Positions 1-9,204 of a DNA stretch of 64,000 nucleotides are shown one piece after another; the stretch's first letter is position 1; each line of letters opens with the position of its first letter. Under the pieces are notes generated by a model that was not told where the DNA came from, did not search any database, and saw only the letters and a program-made list of their open reading frames with translations. The position numbers and the translations under genes are program-made. Source of the DNA: Glandiceps talaboti (taxonomy: Eukaryota > Hemichordata > Enteropneusta > Spengelidae); assembly GCF_964340395.1 (NCBI RefSeq), contig NC_135558.1, forward strand, positions 20,673,871 to 20,737,870, given 5' to 3'.

Positions 1-360
1 GCCGAGGTTCAGGCGCCATTTTTTTCGTGTTTGCTGTGTTTTGCAAACATATTTGACGTTCGACTACCATATCTAAACTTTTAGATGTTGTTGTTAATAA
101 AATGTTAATACTATTGCAACAAATCTGAGTGTGTGATTCCTATAATAAGGGGAGTCTAAATTATGCTTGGGCTAAGGATTTCCATTCGCAACCATGTCCA
201 CACAACAATCAACCACATTGAAAATTGTTTACAGTAAATAAAAGTCTAGTTTAATGAATTTTGATTTTTACCGCCGACCCAAACGTGAACGCGGTTCAAC
301 CAACAAGAAAAGACGTTGTTGCTATCTTGGGTGATTGTCTTACTAAATCGAAATCCGTTG
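1..360. other. AT-rich non-coding sequence, nothing recognised
   Basis: Only short stop-bounded reading frames are present on either strand. I see no splice-flanked exon, RNA gene or repeat family member before the degenerate repeats that start near 361. Confidence 0.5.
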
Positions 361-860
361 TAATTATTGACTACACCGGATAATATATACCAAAAGGAGT
401 TTAAAAGCAACTTGACAGTAATAGGTAGGGGAAGAGCTATAGGCTTGGATATGTCCATTTCTTGTGTGTGTGTGGGGGGGGGGGGGGTCTAGGGGATCTC
501 CCCTATAAGCTCTGAAGGCTTTTTACTCTGAAAAGTCAATTTTGAGACTTTCAGACAATAATTTCAAAGCTTTACAAGACAGCACCACATGTCAAAAGCA
601 ACTACATAGGGTTTGAATATTTTTGAAATAAAGTTTACTAGCACCTTGACAGTAATAGGTAGGGGGGAGACCTTGACACTGGGATATGTCCATTTCGTGG
701 GGGCGGGGCAAGGGGGTCTCTCCTGAAAAGTCAATTTTGAGACTATTGAGACACTTTCAGACAATTATTTTACAAGACAGCACCAACATGTAAAAAGCAT
801 CTACATAGGGTTGAAATATTTTTGAAATAAAGTTTAATAGCATTTAAAGGTAGGGGGAAG
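361..860 (+). repeat. Degenerate ~200-bp tandem repeat family, first locus (about three copies)
   Basis: Three partial copies follow one another. Each carries the same ordered landmarks: an AGTTTAATAGC-like segment, a GGTAGGGGGAAGAG-like segment, a GATATGTCCAT motif, a G-rich stretch, AGACTTTCAGACAATAATTT, TTTACAAGACAGCACCA and CTACATAGGGTTGAAAT. Copy starts are near 390, 635 and 830. The first copy contains a 14-nt G run (474-487). The same family recurs at about 8,419-9,100 inside a transposon-like element, so it is dispersed. The minus-strand frames here are short and unlike any protein I know. I infer a non-coding repeat. Confidence 0.75.
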
Positions 861-1866
861 AGTTTGAGGCCGTCCATCTCTGGGTCCTAGCCTGTCGAAC
901 ACTAAGGAAACATTGAAGGTCGAGTTAGGCTTGAGTGTATGTCTACATCTGCAACGATCGTACAAATCATTTTTACATAGAAATTCATGTTTATCGTTCA
1001 TATTGCCGCCGTAAGAGGTGTCACAGTATACGTAACCATGGAAGAAGTGATTAACATGGAAGTAGTGATGTAGTGATACTTCCATGAATACTAAGTTACT
1101 AACATAAATAATTATATAATATTAAAATAAGCACTGGTGATTTTTTTTCTAACTGGGACGTGCAAGGCAGAAAAACCTACTTTATGGAAATAATGACGAG
1201 ACACCCACCCCAATTTTTTTTCATGTCTTCATTAACAAAACAATTTTAAGTTTGTTACAAATGTACAAAGCTAGAAATAAAAGATGTACATCGACAATAC
1301 TAAAATGGTTTATCGTATATTTTACATACCGTTTGGAAATAATATAAAACATAGAATATAATTTATACTTTGATTTTAAACGGGAGGAAAGTCATTCAAG
1401 TTATCGCTGAAATGATGCTAACAACACCTTCTTGTACATTCTGGATCGTAAAAACTGTGATATTAACATATAAAGATGGAAAATCACAAACTTTCTATAG
1501 ATACACGTTCGTTATACCACATTGTAGGTGAAGTCGTCCAATTTCATTTTATTTGTTGGGCTCTGACATTCCATTTTATAACTAAGGTATGTAATTCAAA
1601 CGGGGGCGACTCATCCCGACTTTTGCGGTCAGAGCGCTTTCACATATCTTGCACCGTTTTCCGACTATTTGCACTTCGCGAGAAACAATTGATTTGAATA
1701 TATGGTGTGTACCCAAGGGTATGTTATGTAAGCTTGTTGTTAAAATACCCACAGAGCGAACACCTGAGTAAATTTCTGACTGAAGACGCTGATTGGCTGT
1801 CACTCAATATAACGTGTACTACTTGCTCGTTACAAGTAATGCTGACATCATATATATAGACAATAG
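861..1866. other. Non-coding stretch, nothing recognised
   Basis: Reading frames of 73-83 codons occur on both strands, but they overlap, are short and show no motif. I see no splice-bounded exon and no repeat shared with the rest of the window. Confidence 0.45.
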
Positions 1867-1879
1867 TTTCCCGCCAAAA
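1867..1879. promoter_or_regulatory. E2F-type binding site (candidate promoter element)
   Basis: The sequence TTTCCCGCCAAAA is an essentially full E2F/DP consensus; the reverse strand reads TTTTGGCGGGAAA. It lies 126 bp upstream of an ATG in good context at 2,005. A TATATATAG stretch lies just upstream near 1,851, and an inverted CCAAT (ATTGG) near 1,792. E2F sites typically control replication and cell-cycle genes in animals and plants. That a real promoter lies here is inference from the clustering of motifs. Confidence 0.4.
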
Positions 1880-2004
1880 CTTAAAATCACAGGTGATGGA
1901 TTGGGAATTCGTTGTTGCTCTTTATTTTGATTGGTTCTCAATGCCTATTCAAATACTTGTAAATCAGTCTCGTGGTCGAACTACGACTACAACTCAAGTT
2001 CAAA

Positions 2005-2133
2005 ATGGCTACCTATCTGGTAGGTGAATTGCGGAGGCTCGATGGAAGATATAGATGCGACTTGCGAAGACGGATGGTGCCCAAAGTTGTGCCTAACTGT
2101 TTGGTTTTGATAACTGACATCATGCTAGGATAG
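2005..2133 (+). CDS. Hypothetical 42-residue ORF or first coding exon
   Basis: The ATG sits in a favourable context (CAAAATGGC) downstream of the E2F-type site. The frame is open for 42 codons to a TAG. It begins MATYLVGELRRLDGR and has an Arg-rich middle (CDLRRRMV), so the product would be small and basic. A possible donor inside the frame (CTG then GTAGGTG, about 2,019/2,020) would make this a five-codon first exon. I do not recognise the protein, and a 42-codon ORF can arise by chance. The Kozak context and upstream E2F site are the only reasons to list it. Confidence 0.22.
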   Translation: MATYLVGELRRLDGRYRCDLRRRMVPKVVPNCLVLITDIMLG

Positions 2134-2701
2134 GTTATAATTACTTCGTTGTTGACACCATGCCATTTGTTTTCAGTTTTTAAATCACTAGTCAATCTCA
2201 ATGTGGAATAAGGGAAAAATCGAAAGTGTGATGCATGACGAACTGTACGTGTATAGCCACATCTGGCGTTTTGTACAGTAATGGACAAGACAAGACAAGA
2301 CAAGACTCTTGTACGGGTTGGGGTTTCGGGGCAATGGATAAGAGTTTGGCCATTTCCATTGCCCAGGAGTAGTAAAAAGTATAGGAACGAATAGTTGAAA
2401 AATGTGGGATAAAAATTACATGACTTCATAGTTACGTGAACAATTAATGAAAGCGTTCTATTTTGCTACTACCAGTTCAAAAAGAAGCTCAAATAAATTT
2501 AATGGCCGGCACTTTCTATCTTGCACTTCGCACATTTCGGCACCAATAACTTTAATTAATTCACTAATATTTAAATTTCTCCTCGTTAATGCATGTCAAA
2601 TTGTCTTTTTGAAATGGTATTAGTGTCATAGATCTCTATAATTATACATGTTCACAATGACAAAAAGGTAATTTAGCAAAGAAAAATTAAAAACCAACCA
2701 G
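2134..2701. other. Non-coding stretch with a short ACAAG microsatellite
   Basis: A pentanucleotide ACAAG tract occurs near 2,284-2,305. A minus-strand frame of 138 codons with a true ATG spans 2,013-2,429 and has a hydrophobic N-terminal third. It crosses the microsatellite, overlaps the plus-strand ORF and matches nothing I know, so I do not call it a gene. Confidence 0.4.
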
Positions 2702-2772
2702 GTGGGCACAATAATGGAGCTGGATATGAAGACCAGATATGGATGGATGTGATTACCAATCGCAAGTCAGAC
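2702..2772 (+). other. Exon-like segment, distant relative of the array exon
   Basis: A 71-nt segment lies between an acceptor (ACCAACCAG) and a consensus donor (GTGAGT at 2,773). Read with two leading bases completing a split codon, it is open throughout and ends exactly on a codon. Its core reads GYEDQIWMDVITNRKSD. The array exon has WYEDGKKMNI at the matching position, and the exon at 3,046 has YQDPRWMRF in one frame. The 3' halves of this segment and the one at 3,046 also align at DNA level, including ATGGATG, GATT, CCAA, CAAG, CAGA and GTGAGT in the same order. I infer a tandem pair of ancient exons; no transcript evidence is available. Confidence 0.4.
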
Positions 2773-2929
2773 GTGAGTTCATAATTGTCCTATAAAGTGA
2801 TTTTACCTGATGTTAATCAGTATTACACACTGGAACATTAGAAACTTTTCTTAAGCTATCATGTCTCCAGTATGTAGCAAAATTAGAAGATATTTCAATA
2901 TCAATGAATGCAATATCGTTGCATCATTA

Positions 2930-2980
2930 CAGTAAGGTCGTATCTGCTATGCAATTGTATAGGCAGATACGACCTTACTG
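2930..2980. repeat. 18-bp-arm inverted repeat (hairpin)
   Basis: CAGTAAGGTCGTATCTGC at 2,930-2,947 is repeated exactly in inverted orientation at 2,963-2,980 across a 15-nt spacer. The element lies in the putative intron between the two exon-like segments. It may be a small palindromic element or a structured intron segment. Confidence 0.85.
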
Positions 2981-3045
2981 CACTGACGCGACAATATATT
3001 GAAAAAGCAAATTTTTAAACTATTGTTTGATTAATTCACTTTCAG

Positions 3046-3108
3046 ATTGTACACCCAAGATGGATACCAGGACCCAAGATGGATGCGATTTCCAAACTCA
3101 AGGCAGAA
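3046..3108 (+). other. Exon-like segment whose upstream intron matches the array
   Basis: A 63-nt segment lies between acceptor TTCACTTTCAG and donor GTGAGTC. All three frames are open inside it. Frame 1 is phase 0 in and out, and contains PGPKMDAISKLKAE. Frame 3 contains DGYQDPRWMRFPNSRQ, which aligns with the array peptide and with the exon at 2,702. The bases just before the acceptor (TGTTTGATTAATTC) match the C-type array intron end exactly. That shared intron sequence is the strongest sign that this single exon and the 45-kb array have a common origin. Function unknown. Confidence 0.45.
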
Positions 3109-3432
3109 GTGAGTCAATATTTGTCTATATGTGTGTATATATATTGGTGCTACATATTACTTTCACTATACCACATTATACCATATAGGAAGAAAATTAC
3201 ATTTTGTTCTTTAAAGTAAACCAAAGTTGGTTATTAGGTAATTGGAGTCAGAAAAATAGCATAATGCAAATGTAGAATCAATATTTAGGTACAAAAGAAG
3301 TACAACTAATGGATATAGTATACATGTTTTAGACAATAGAGAAATGAACATCTAGGTGATTGTGATCTGATTCCAGGTGGTAGATTGTTCCTAACATTAA
3401 AGCTTTGCCTGTGAAATTTATTGCAAGTTTGC
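3109..3432. other. AT-rich stretch, nothing recognised
   Basis: No open frame of note, splice-bounded segment or repeat copy was seen between the exon-like segment and the LINE remnant. Confidence 0.4.
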
Positions 3433-4094
3433 CTATGGACATATTACCTTAGGTAGAATCAGATTTGCCCAAACCTTGAGCCTAGTACTATAATCATGAA
3501 CCGGTGGAGTACAATAGTCTGTAAGGCAGTGAGGTAACTTGTTATTTAATAAGTTATACATGAAAGTGCAAAGTTGAGGTTTGCGTAATTTAAATATATC
3601 AAGAATTTGAAGTTCACTAAATGTATTGTTGGAATGTGCAGAGATACAATTAAAAGTTAGCCCTGTCATTTTTGAGACTTGTGAATACAAGTCAGATGTG
3701 ACGAATGTGAACATCCCCACATTTCAACACCATAGGTAATGCGTGATTAAATAAAGGATTTGTATATCAAATTAAGAGTATGTTTAGGTACAAAATGTCA
3801 TAGTTTGAAGAACATACCAACCCTTCTTCTGACAGAGGAGTTTACCCTCTGAATATGCTTAAAAGTTGTTATCCCACTTTGACATCAATAACTCTATTAC
3901 AAATGTGGAGAGAGAACCTTCAAGGAAGATTTTTCTCTTAGTGCTTCCAAATACATTGTAGTTTGTTTTCAAATGATTAATGGTAAGCTTATTTGCATTG
4001 CACCAGTTGAGTTTGAAAAAAGAAAGGTAGATGAGGTAGCAATATCGCTGATAAATAACAAAAATAGAATGTGACCCAAAACAGAACCATGTGT

Positions 4095-4746
4095 TACTAC
4101 ACATTTAATGACTTGGGTTGGTAATATGTTGCTACTAGCATGGATATATTAATGTCTATCATATAAGTAATCAGTGAGTACTACACATTTAATGACTTGG
4201 GTTGGTAATATGTTGCTACTAGCATGGATATATTGAACACATATTGCCTGGTCATGAGGGCTATAGCACCCGTTTATTACACCCGATCGAGGGACTGTGA
4301 GTTACCAGAATCACATGCTATTTTCCGAGGCCAAAGGTCGAGGGAAATAGCATGTGATTCTGGTAACTCACAGTCACAAGGGGGTAATGAACGGGTGCTA
4401 TAGCCCGAATATAGGACAGGCAATGTGTTTTATAATATACCTCATGCTGTGAACTCGTGGTGGCATACGACATCGTCAGAAGCTGCCATTTTGACCTGCT
4501 GTGAACGCGCGGTGGTCACGTGACCATGTAAAAGTTGATGGAACTATTTCCCTAGGGAAAGTCATTCTATTTTCCTAACACGTGACCGATTCTAGCGAAT
4601 CATGACACAGCATTATCACTAGGTATATTATAATAATGTCTATCATATAAGTAATCAGTGAGTACTACACATTTAATGACTTGGGTTGGTAATATGTTGC
4701 TACTAGCATGGATATATTAATGTCTATCATATGAGTAATCAGTGAG
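4095..4746. repeat. 84-bp tandem triplication inside the LINE, middle copy interrupted
   Basis: A segment beginning TACTACACATTTAATGACTT starts at 4,095, 4,179 and 4,663. The first spacing is 84 bp and the second is 484 bp, which is 84 plus a 400-bp insertion. The third copy then continues into the rest of the LINE sequence. The order of events is therefore LINE insertion, triplication (or duplication), and insertion into one copy. Confidence 0.9.
4235..4634. mobile_element. 400-bp insertion carrying a long palindrome
   Basis: Comparison with the uninterrupted 84-bp copies on both sides defines exactly 400 extra bases. The left half is an imperfect inverted repeat (4,236-4,429) with 30-bp central arms (4,294-4,324 and 4,345-4,374, ending ACTCACAGT) and outer arms with GGGCTATAGCACCCGT. 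The right half has a repeated TGCTGTGAAC-CG-GGTGG segment, a 12-bp palindrome GGTCACGTGACC (4,514-4,525) and a 14-bp palindrome TTTCCCTAGGGAAA (4,547-4,560). TATATT on both sides is a possible 6-bp target duplication. No protein is encoded. I infer a non-autonomous DNA element of unknown superfamily. Confidence 0.8.
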
Positions 4747-5106
4747 CAATTGCAAAGGTAATCCCCTAATGCCATAATGGGACATTTTAGAAAGGATAAT
4801 CTAATGATTAATAGTATCAAAAGCCATGGAAAAGTACAGGAAATGCCAAGAGTAACTCCACCTCCGATTGACAGAATTAATAAGTGACAACTTAGTGTTA
4901 TATTTTTTGTTAAAGTCATATTGATGCTCGAATGTTATTTTTTCTATATAATGCATTAGACGATTATTTACAATTGAGGTAAAACTGATATTGTAGTTTT
5001 GTACTGTTTCAGATAAGAGAAACTGAAATAGTGACCCATAACGGTATTTTTGACTCTCGTAAATACATATATAAACGTATGCGTCATAATTTTGTATTGT
5101 GATCAT

Positions 5107-7245
5107 CCTTGACTAGAGGCACAGTCGTGGTTAAAATTTTAATTATTAGTAACCCGTTATTTCGTTTTGTAAAATGACATTTTTCTTTGGAAAAAATCCA
5201 CTTTAGATGACTTTTAAATATATTCAGATCAAACCTTATAATATTGAGAGACATATTTCATATTTTTAATTTGTTTTACCGGATATGTCTGAATTAGACT
5301 GATGAATCCTGCGACTCAAATATTACACGATCAATGCTACATAGTACAGCTGGACGAAACTATTACTTTGCTCAGGCCACTCTTAGAAGAACAGAAGTCT
5401 CTCTGTTCATCTCATCCTGTACATGACTGAGGAAAACTAACGCAATAAACCATGACAAAAGTTACACTTGATCAATGTATTGATTGTGATGAATTGGTTG
5501 ATTTACTGTTGGTAGTAGGACAAGCTTATTGGGACCTGCCTACAATGTAAATTTATATTTTAGCACCTAAGTATAGGCACTAGTTGCGTGAACACGACAC
5601 TAAAGGTATTGATGGTGGTGAAGTCTAGTTTCACAGTATTGACTCATAGTACTAAAATAATAAGACAACGAAGCAGAGATTAAGAGAAATATATCAACAA
5701 ACAAATTGATATTTTCAATGTTTAAAGTTTGTTGATAATGACTTCCATTTGGCTGATTGAAAATGATATTGCTATGGTGTTTTTTGAAACCAAAATGTTT
5801 TGTGACATATTGTGAGCGCCGTTGTTAGTTACTTCCCGTCTATGTCAGAGAATTAGGTGCCATTCAATAAAATGAATTTTGATAGTCAACACCCCTGGAA
5901 AATGACCCAAATCAATAAAAATACCACTGGAAAACTGACGTAAAAACCTGGAAAGCCCTGGAATCTTTTTTACTCTAAGTGTATGAACCCTGGTGACCTT
6001 TTAAATGTTCAAAATGGCCACCGCTACAACAAAGTTTTTGATTGTTTGAATTATTTTGTGTTGCATTGGAGAACCAAAACAATTCTTGATTTTTACATTG
6101 CCATTTGTGGTTCAGTATCAAGTGGATGTGGAATGATATGCAGATGTAGACATGAAATCTTGATTTTTATTCACCAAGGATATGGTAAACATATGCTAAT
6201 TTGATACTTTTGCATGGAAGTCAACGAAAAATATTGTTACGCTATTCCTTTTGTTCAAACTAGCAAAGTATAACCTGGTGTAACCATATATTTTTTTAGT
6301 TCCAAGTTAGACATAGGACCTGAGAATGCATATATTGATTATGTAACCCAATTAAATATTCAAAATGGTCTCCAATAACATAAATCATTTTGACATATTT
6401 TGTGAAGTAAAACTTAAAACTTTAAATTTTGTTATTTCATACTCATGATATGAGTTAAGCCATGCTAATATTGTGAGGTCTTGAGAGTCTAGGACAGTTG
6501 TCATTATTCATATTTCATTTTATGTCAGATGTACAATACAAATAAATCATGTCATAATTTCTTGCAAGTCAAGTAAGCTATAAATACTATCAATCCACAC
6601 GTTAGCAATGATTACTGGTACTCATTCCTGTGTAATTGTCAGGAATACAATAAAAAAGACCAGAGAATAAGCAGACATGTTCATCAGAGCTCACACAGAA
6701 TTGTTTTTATACTTTATCTCAGGAATAGTACAGGTACACTAAACAAAGACATGTAGTACTGCACCTGTCCTTTGCTAACGTGTCAATGAGCTTTGAGGTA
6801 CACAAATTTAAAGAGATTCACATATGCTCTGATCAATAATTATAAAAAAAACTGTCAAAGCTTTCAACAATTGCCAACAATTGCAGTGTGCAACTTACTT
6901 AGAAAATACTGTTGTCAGTCAGAACTTTATTTGCTAGAAAAAAAGAATACAGATTTACAGATGGAATAGTTGCTAGTAACACTTCTTGACTCCAGTGTTG
7001 ATACATGTTGGAACGTCTTAGATTGATTTGAATACCCAACTCCAACTAATACTCTGAAATATAAACTAGCCATCTTGAAAATGGGATAGGTTAGACACCT
7101 GTATTTGACGTTGCCGGATACACATTAATCGGGGATGGGGTGGGGTGGGGGGATTGGCGGTGTGCGCCTTGATTCCTCTCTCTCGCTCTCTCTTGATTGG
7201 TCAGGGTGAATCCGGACCCGGTGTTGTTCATTATTCAAATGAGCA
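5107..7245. other. Long non-coding stretch with weak internal repetition
   Basis: No convincing gene is present. Two segments resemble each other loosely: near 5,990 (CCTTTTAAATGTTCAAAATGG) and near 6,345 (CAATTAAATATTCAAAATGG), each followed by a TTTTG-A-TATTTTGTG-like run. This may be an old dispersed repeat. The 73-codon frame at 5,983-6,204 lies within it and has no recognisable motif. Confidence 0.4.
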
Positions 7246-7253
7246 TTTATAAG
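7246..7253 (+). promoter_or_regulatory. Candidate TATA element with downstream first exon
   Basis: TTTATAAG lies about 30 bp upstream of a TTCAGG initiator-like site near 7,281. An inverted CCAAT (ATTGGT) lies near 7,196 in a pyrimidine-rich CTCTCTCGCTCTCTC stretch. From about 7,281 the sequence is GC-richer and ends at a good donor (GCGGG then GTAAGAG at 7,347). That would make 7,281-7,346 a non-coding 5' exon, since it contains no ATG. The arrangement fits a promoter on the plus strand, but I cannot identify the downstream gene. Confidence 0.3.
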
Positions 7254-7989
7254 GCGAGACACACCCCAATGCGAGACACTTTCAGGACGGGCACCTTGCC
7301 GTAGGTAGGGTCACTCAATTGTCACTAGATTCAGCCAACGTGCGGGGTAAGAGTTTATGTAGTTGTAATTCATTATACTTGTGTTACTTTTAATAATTAG
7401 TCCTGCTTAATGAATTTTTGTCATGTTCGCCTTATCATCTACTAGTATCTACTTTTAGCTGTGTATAATTTTGTATGCTTTTGCTTTTTGTATACTCATT
7501 GTAGGTTTGTGTTCCTATCTACACGTTGCATGAATAATTATCTTGTATAGACTATAACACACCCCTACGCCGCAGTCATTTAGTGACCGGGTCAACCCTT
7601 ACCGTAAATTTTCAAATATAAATGTGAATTAAATTTAATACTTGATAATTTTCTGAAAATAAACCACCGAAAAATACCGTTTGCCGGCCTGCTAGCTTCA
7701 CATGAACATAACTTCACAACCGCACGTTTTTGTTATTGTTTGGGCAGTTTGACATGATATGGTTGTACAGCTTCACAACAAATTTGGAACATATTCTGAG
7801 AAAATATCGACAAATACAGGGTTCGTTGAAAAATAGAAGATATACACCAGTAGTGTAGCGGGGTCACGCTCTATCGTACTCGGGTCAAATCGTATAATTT
7901 GATAGGTACCCCCCCCCCCCCCCACCACCACCTTAGTCTACGCGGCGATGTTTTGAACCACAGTACATGTAGCTGGCGCTCAGTTTCCA
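7254..7989. other. Putative first exon and intron-like sequence; no coding region
   Basis: After the possible donor at 7,347 the sequence is AT-rich without a coding frame. A 15-nt C run occupies 7,909-7,923 and is followed by CCACCACCA. Confidence 0.35.
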
Positions 7990-8163
7990 AGTTTACCACT
8001 AGAGGGCGGCCAGAAGGGTTGCCCAGTAAGGAAACGAGGAAAGGAACGACCCAGGATTTGTGTTATTTAATGTGAAAACTCGGAAATATACAAACAAATA
8101 ACGCATATCCTTCAATTCTTCAATCATTGTGGGCTGTTCAAAATTGTCACAGATGGCAATTTA
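7990..8163 (+). repeat. Left flank of an older dispersed repeat, split by a transposon
   Basis: This segment continues at 9,205 after the inserted element. Its reverse-complement relative lies at 16,985-17,228. Shared landmarks in order are the CCACTAGAGGGCG region, a TTCTTCAAT segment, AAATTGTCACA, TGGCAAT, and then TTAGCGATAAGTTAAC beyond the insertion. Positions 7,996-8,008 fit the CTCF core consensus fully. Confidence 0.75.
7996..8008 (+). promoter_or_regulatory. CTCF-like core motif
   Basis: CCACTAGAGGGCG matches the published core CCASYAGRKGGCR at all 13 positions. CTCF is an 11-zinc-finger architectural protein conserved in bilaterians. Binding cannot be judged from sequence alone. 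The motif is embedded in a dispersed repeat, and weaker copies occur at 9,973, 12,358, 14,534, 15,500 and 17,216. Confidence 0.4.
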
Positions 8164-9204
8164 GGGACCGGTCAGTTTCTCCAGCCGGGGGGGGGGGTGG
8201 ATTCTTAAATCGGGCCGGCAAAAAGTCACTGACCCCCCCTATCTGTAAAACCAAAAACAGGCTGACCCCCCCTATCACTTAATTCTAAAACATGATGACC
8301 CCCCCCCCCCTCATATATAATATTCGCATGACAGGTATTTTTTTATCGTGACTCAGTGTGGACTGCTTGACTGTCTTGCATTTACTTTATAAGATCCCAG
8401 GTTAGCACTATCATATTTATAATTATTGACTACTCAGGGTAAATATATTTGAAAAGGAGTTTAATAGCATCTTGGCTGTGAAAGGTAGGAAAGCTTGAGA
8501 AGGGAATATGTACATCTCTTATGGGGGTCCTAGGGGGACTATTCAGACCCTTTCAGACAATAATTTCCAAGCCTTACAAGACAACACCAACATGTTAAAA
8601 GCAACTACATAGGGTTGAAATACTTTTGAAATATACTGAGATAGCATCTCGACAGTAAGAGGGGAAGAGCTTGAGACTGGGATATGTCCACCTCATGTGG
8701 GGGGTCTGAGGGGGTCTCCCTCTAGAAACCCTGGAGGATTTTTACTCTTAAAGCCAATATTTAGGCTATTCAGACCCTTTCAAGCAATAACTTAATCCAT
8801 GCTTTACAAGACAGCAAGTATTAGACACTATTCTTTATAACTTACACTAAGGGTTGAAATATGTTCTTAAAAAGTTTAAATGGCATCATTATATACATGT
8901 AGTAAAGGTCAGCACATCTATAATGGTAGTATCATTGGTAGGGGAGATTTGGAGTTTAAGGCAATTTTAGACTATCTTCGCAAACGTTTCAGATCTTGAA
9001 AAGACAATATCATATCAAATTAGAATAGGGTGAAAATATTTAAGAAAAGTTTAATACCATTATGACAGTAAAAAGGTTGTTGGTGCATCTGATTGTTGGT
9101 TGAATGTATGAGTGACCTCTGGGGGTGCCAATTTCAAAAACAGAGTGAACCCCCCTACCAATCCACCGCCCCCCCCCCCCAGGCCGAAGAAACTGACCGG
9201 TCCC
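8164..9204. mobile_element. Non-autonomous PIF/Harbinger-like DNA transposon
   Basis: The element is 1,041 bp and bounded by terminal inverted repeats. GGGACCGGTCAGTTTCT starts at 8,164 and its exact complement ends at 9,204, followed inward by G-rich and C-rich tracts that also mirror each other. TTA directly flanks both ends (8,161-8,163 and 9,205-9,207). A related sequence at 16,985-17,045 on the minus strand has the same flanks joined across a single TTA, so it acts as an empty site. A 3-bp TTA/TAA duplication is typical of PIF/Harbinger elements. No transposase or Myb-like frame is present. The interior (about 8,419-9,100) consists of degenerate copies of the family at 361-860. Confidence 0.8.
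8419..9100 (+). repeat. Degenerate ~200-bp repeat family, second locus
   Basis: About three copies of the landmarks seen at 361-860 recur, including AAAAGGAGTTTAATAGCATC, GGGAAGAGCTTGAG, CCTTTCAGACAATAATTTCC and CTACATAGGGTTGAAAT. Here they lie inside the Harbinger-like element. Either the element picked up this sequence, or the locus at 361-860 is a remnant that has lost its ends. Confidence 0.75.

Larger units (their letters stand above)
3433..5106 (-). pseudogene. Decayed non-LTR retrotransposon (LINE) reverse transcriptase
   Basis: Read on the minus strand from 5,106 downward, reverse-transcriptase landmarks appear in the expected order but in different frames. First comes a fingers-region remnant with NNRLMHYIEK, then EHQYDFNKKYNTKLSLINSVN, then FSMAFDTINH (4,804-4,833). 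A degraded G-x-P-Q-G-S / Y-I-N-D-I region follows near 4,100-4,030, then NWCNANKLTINHLKTNY (about 3,995-3,945). The C-terminal segment has FKLRKPQLCTFMYNLLNNKLP and VHDYSTR (3,720-3,433). Such proteins copy their own RNA at a nicked target. The catalytic FADD region expected before NWCNANK is missing, so a deletion has removed the active site. Frameshifts, an 84-bp triplication and a 400-bp insertion also break it. The motif style suggests the CR1/L2/jockey assemblage; clade is uncertain. Confidence 0.85.

Noticed and set aside
2013-2429. 138-codon minus-strand ORF with an ATG and a hydrophobic N-terminal third
   Set aside because: It runs through an ACAAG microsatellite, overlaps the better-supported plus-strand start region and has no known motif. 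The length is not exceptional for 18 kb of random AT-rich DNA on two strands.
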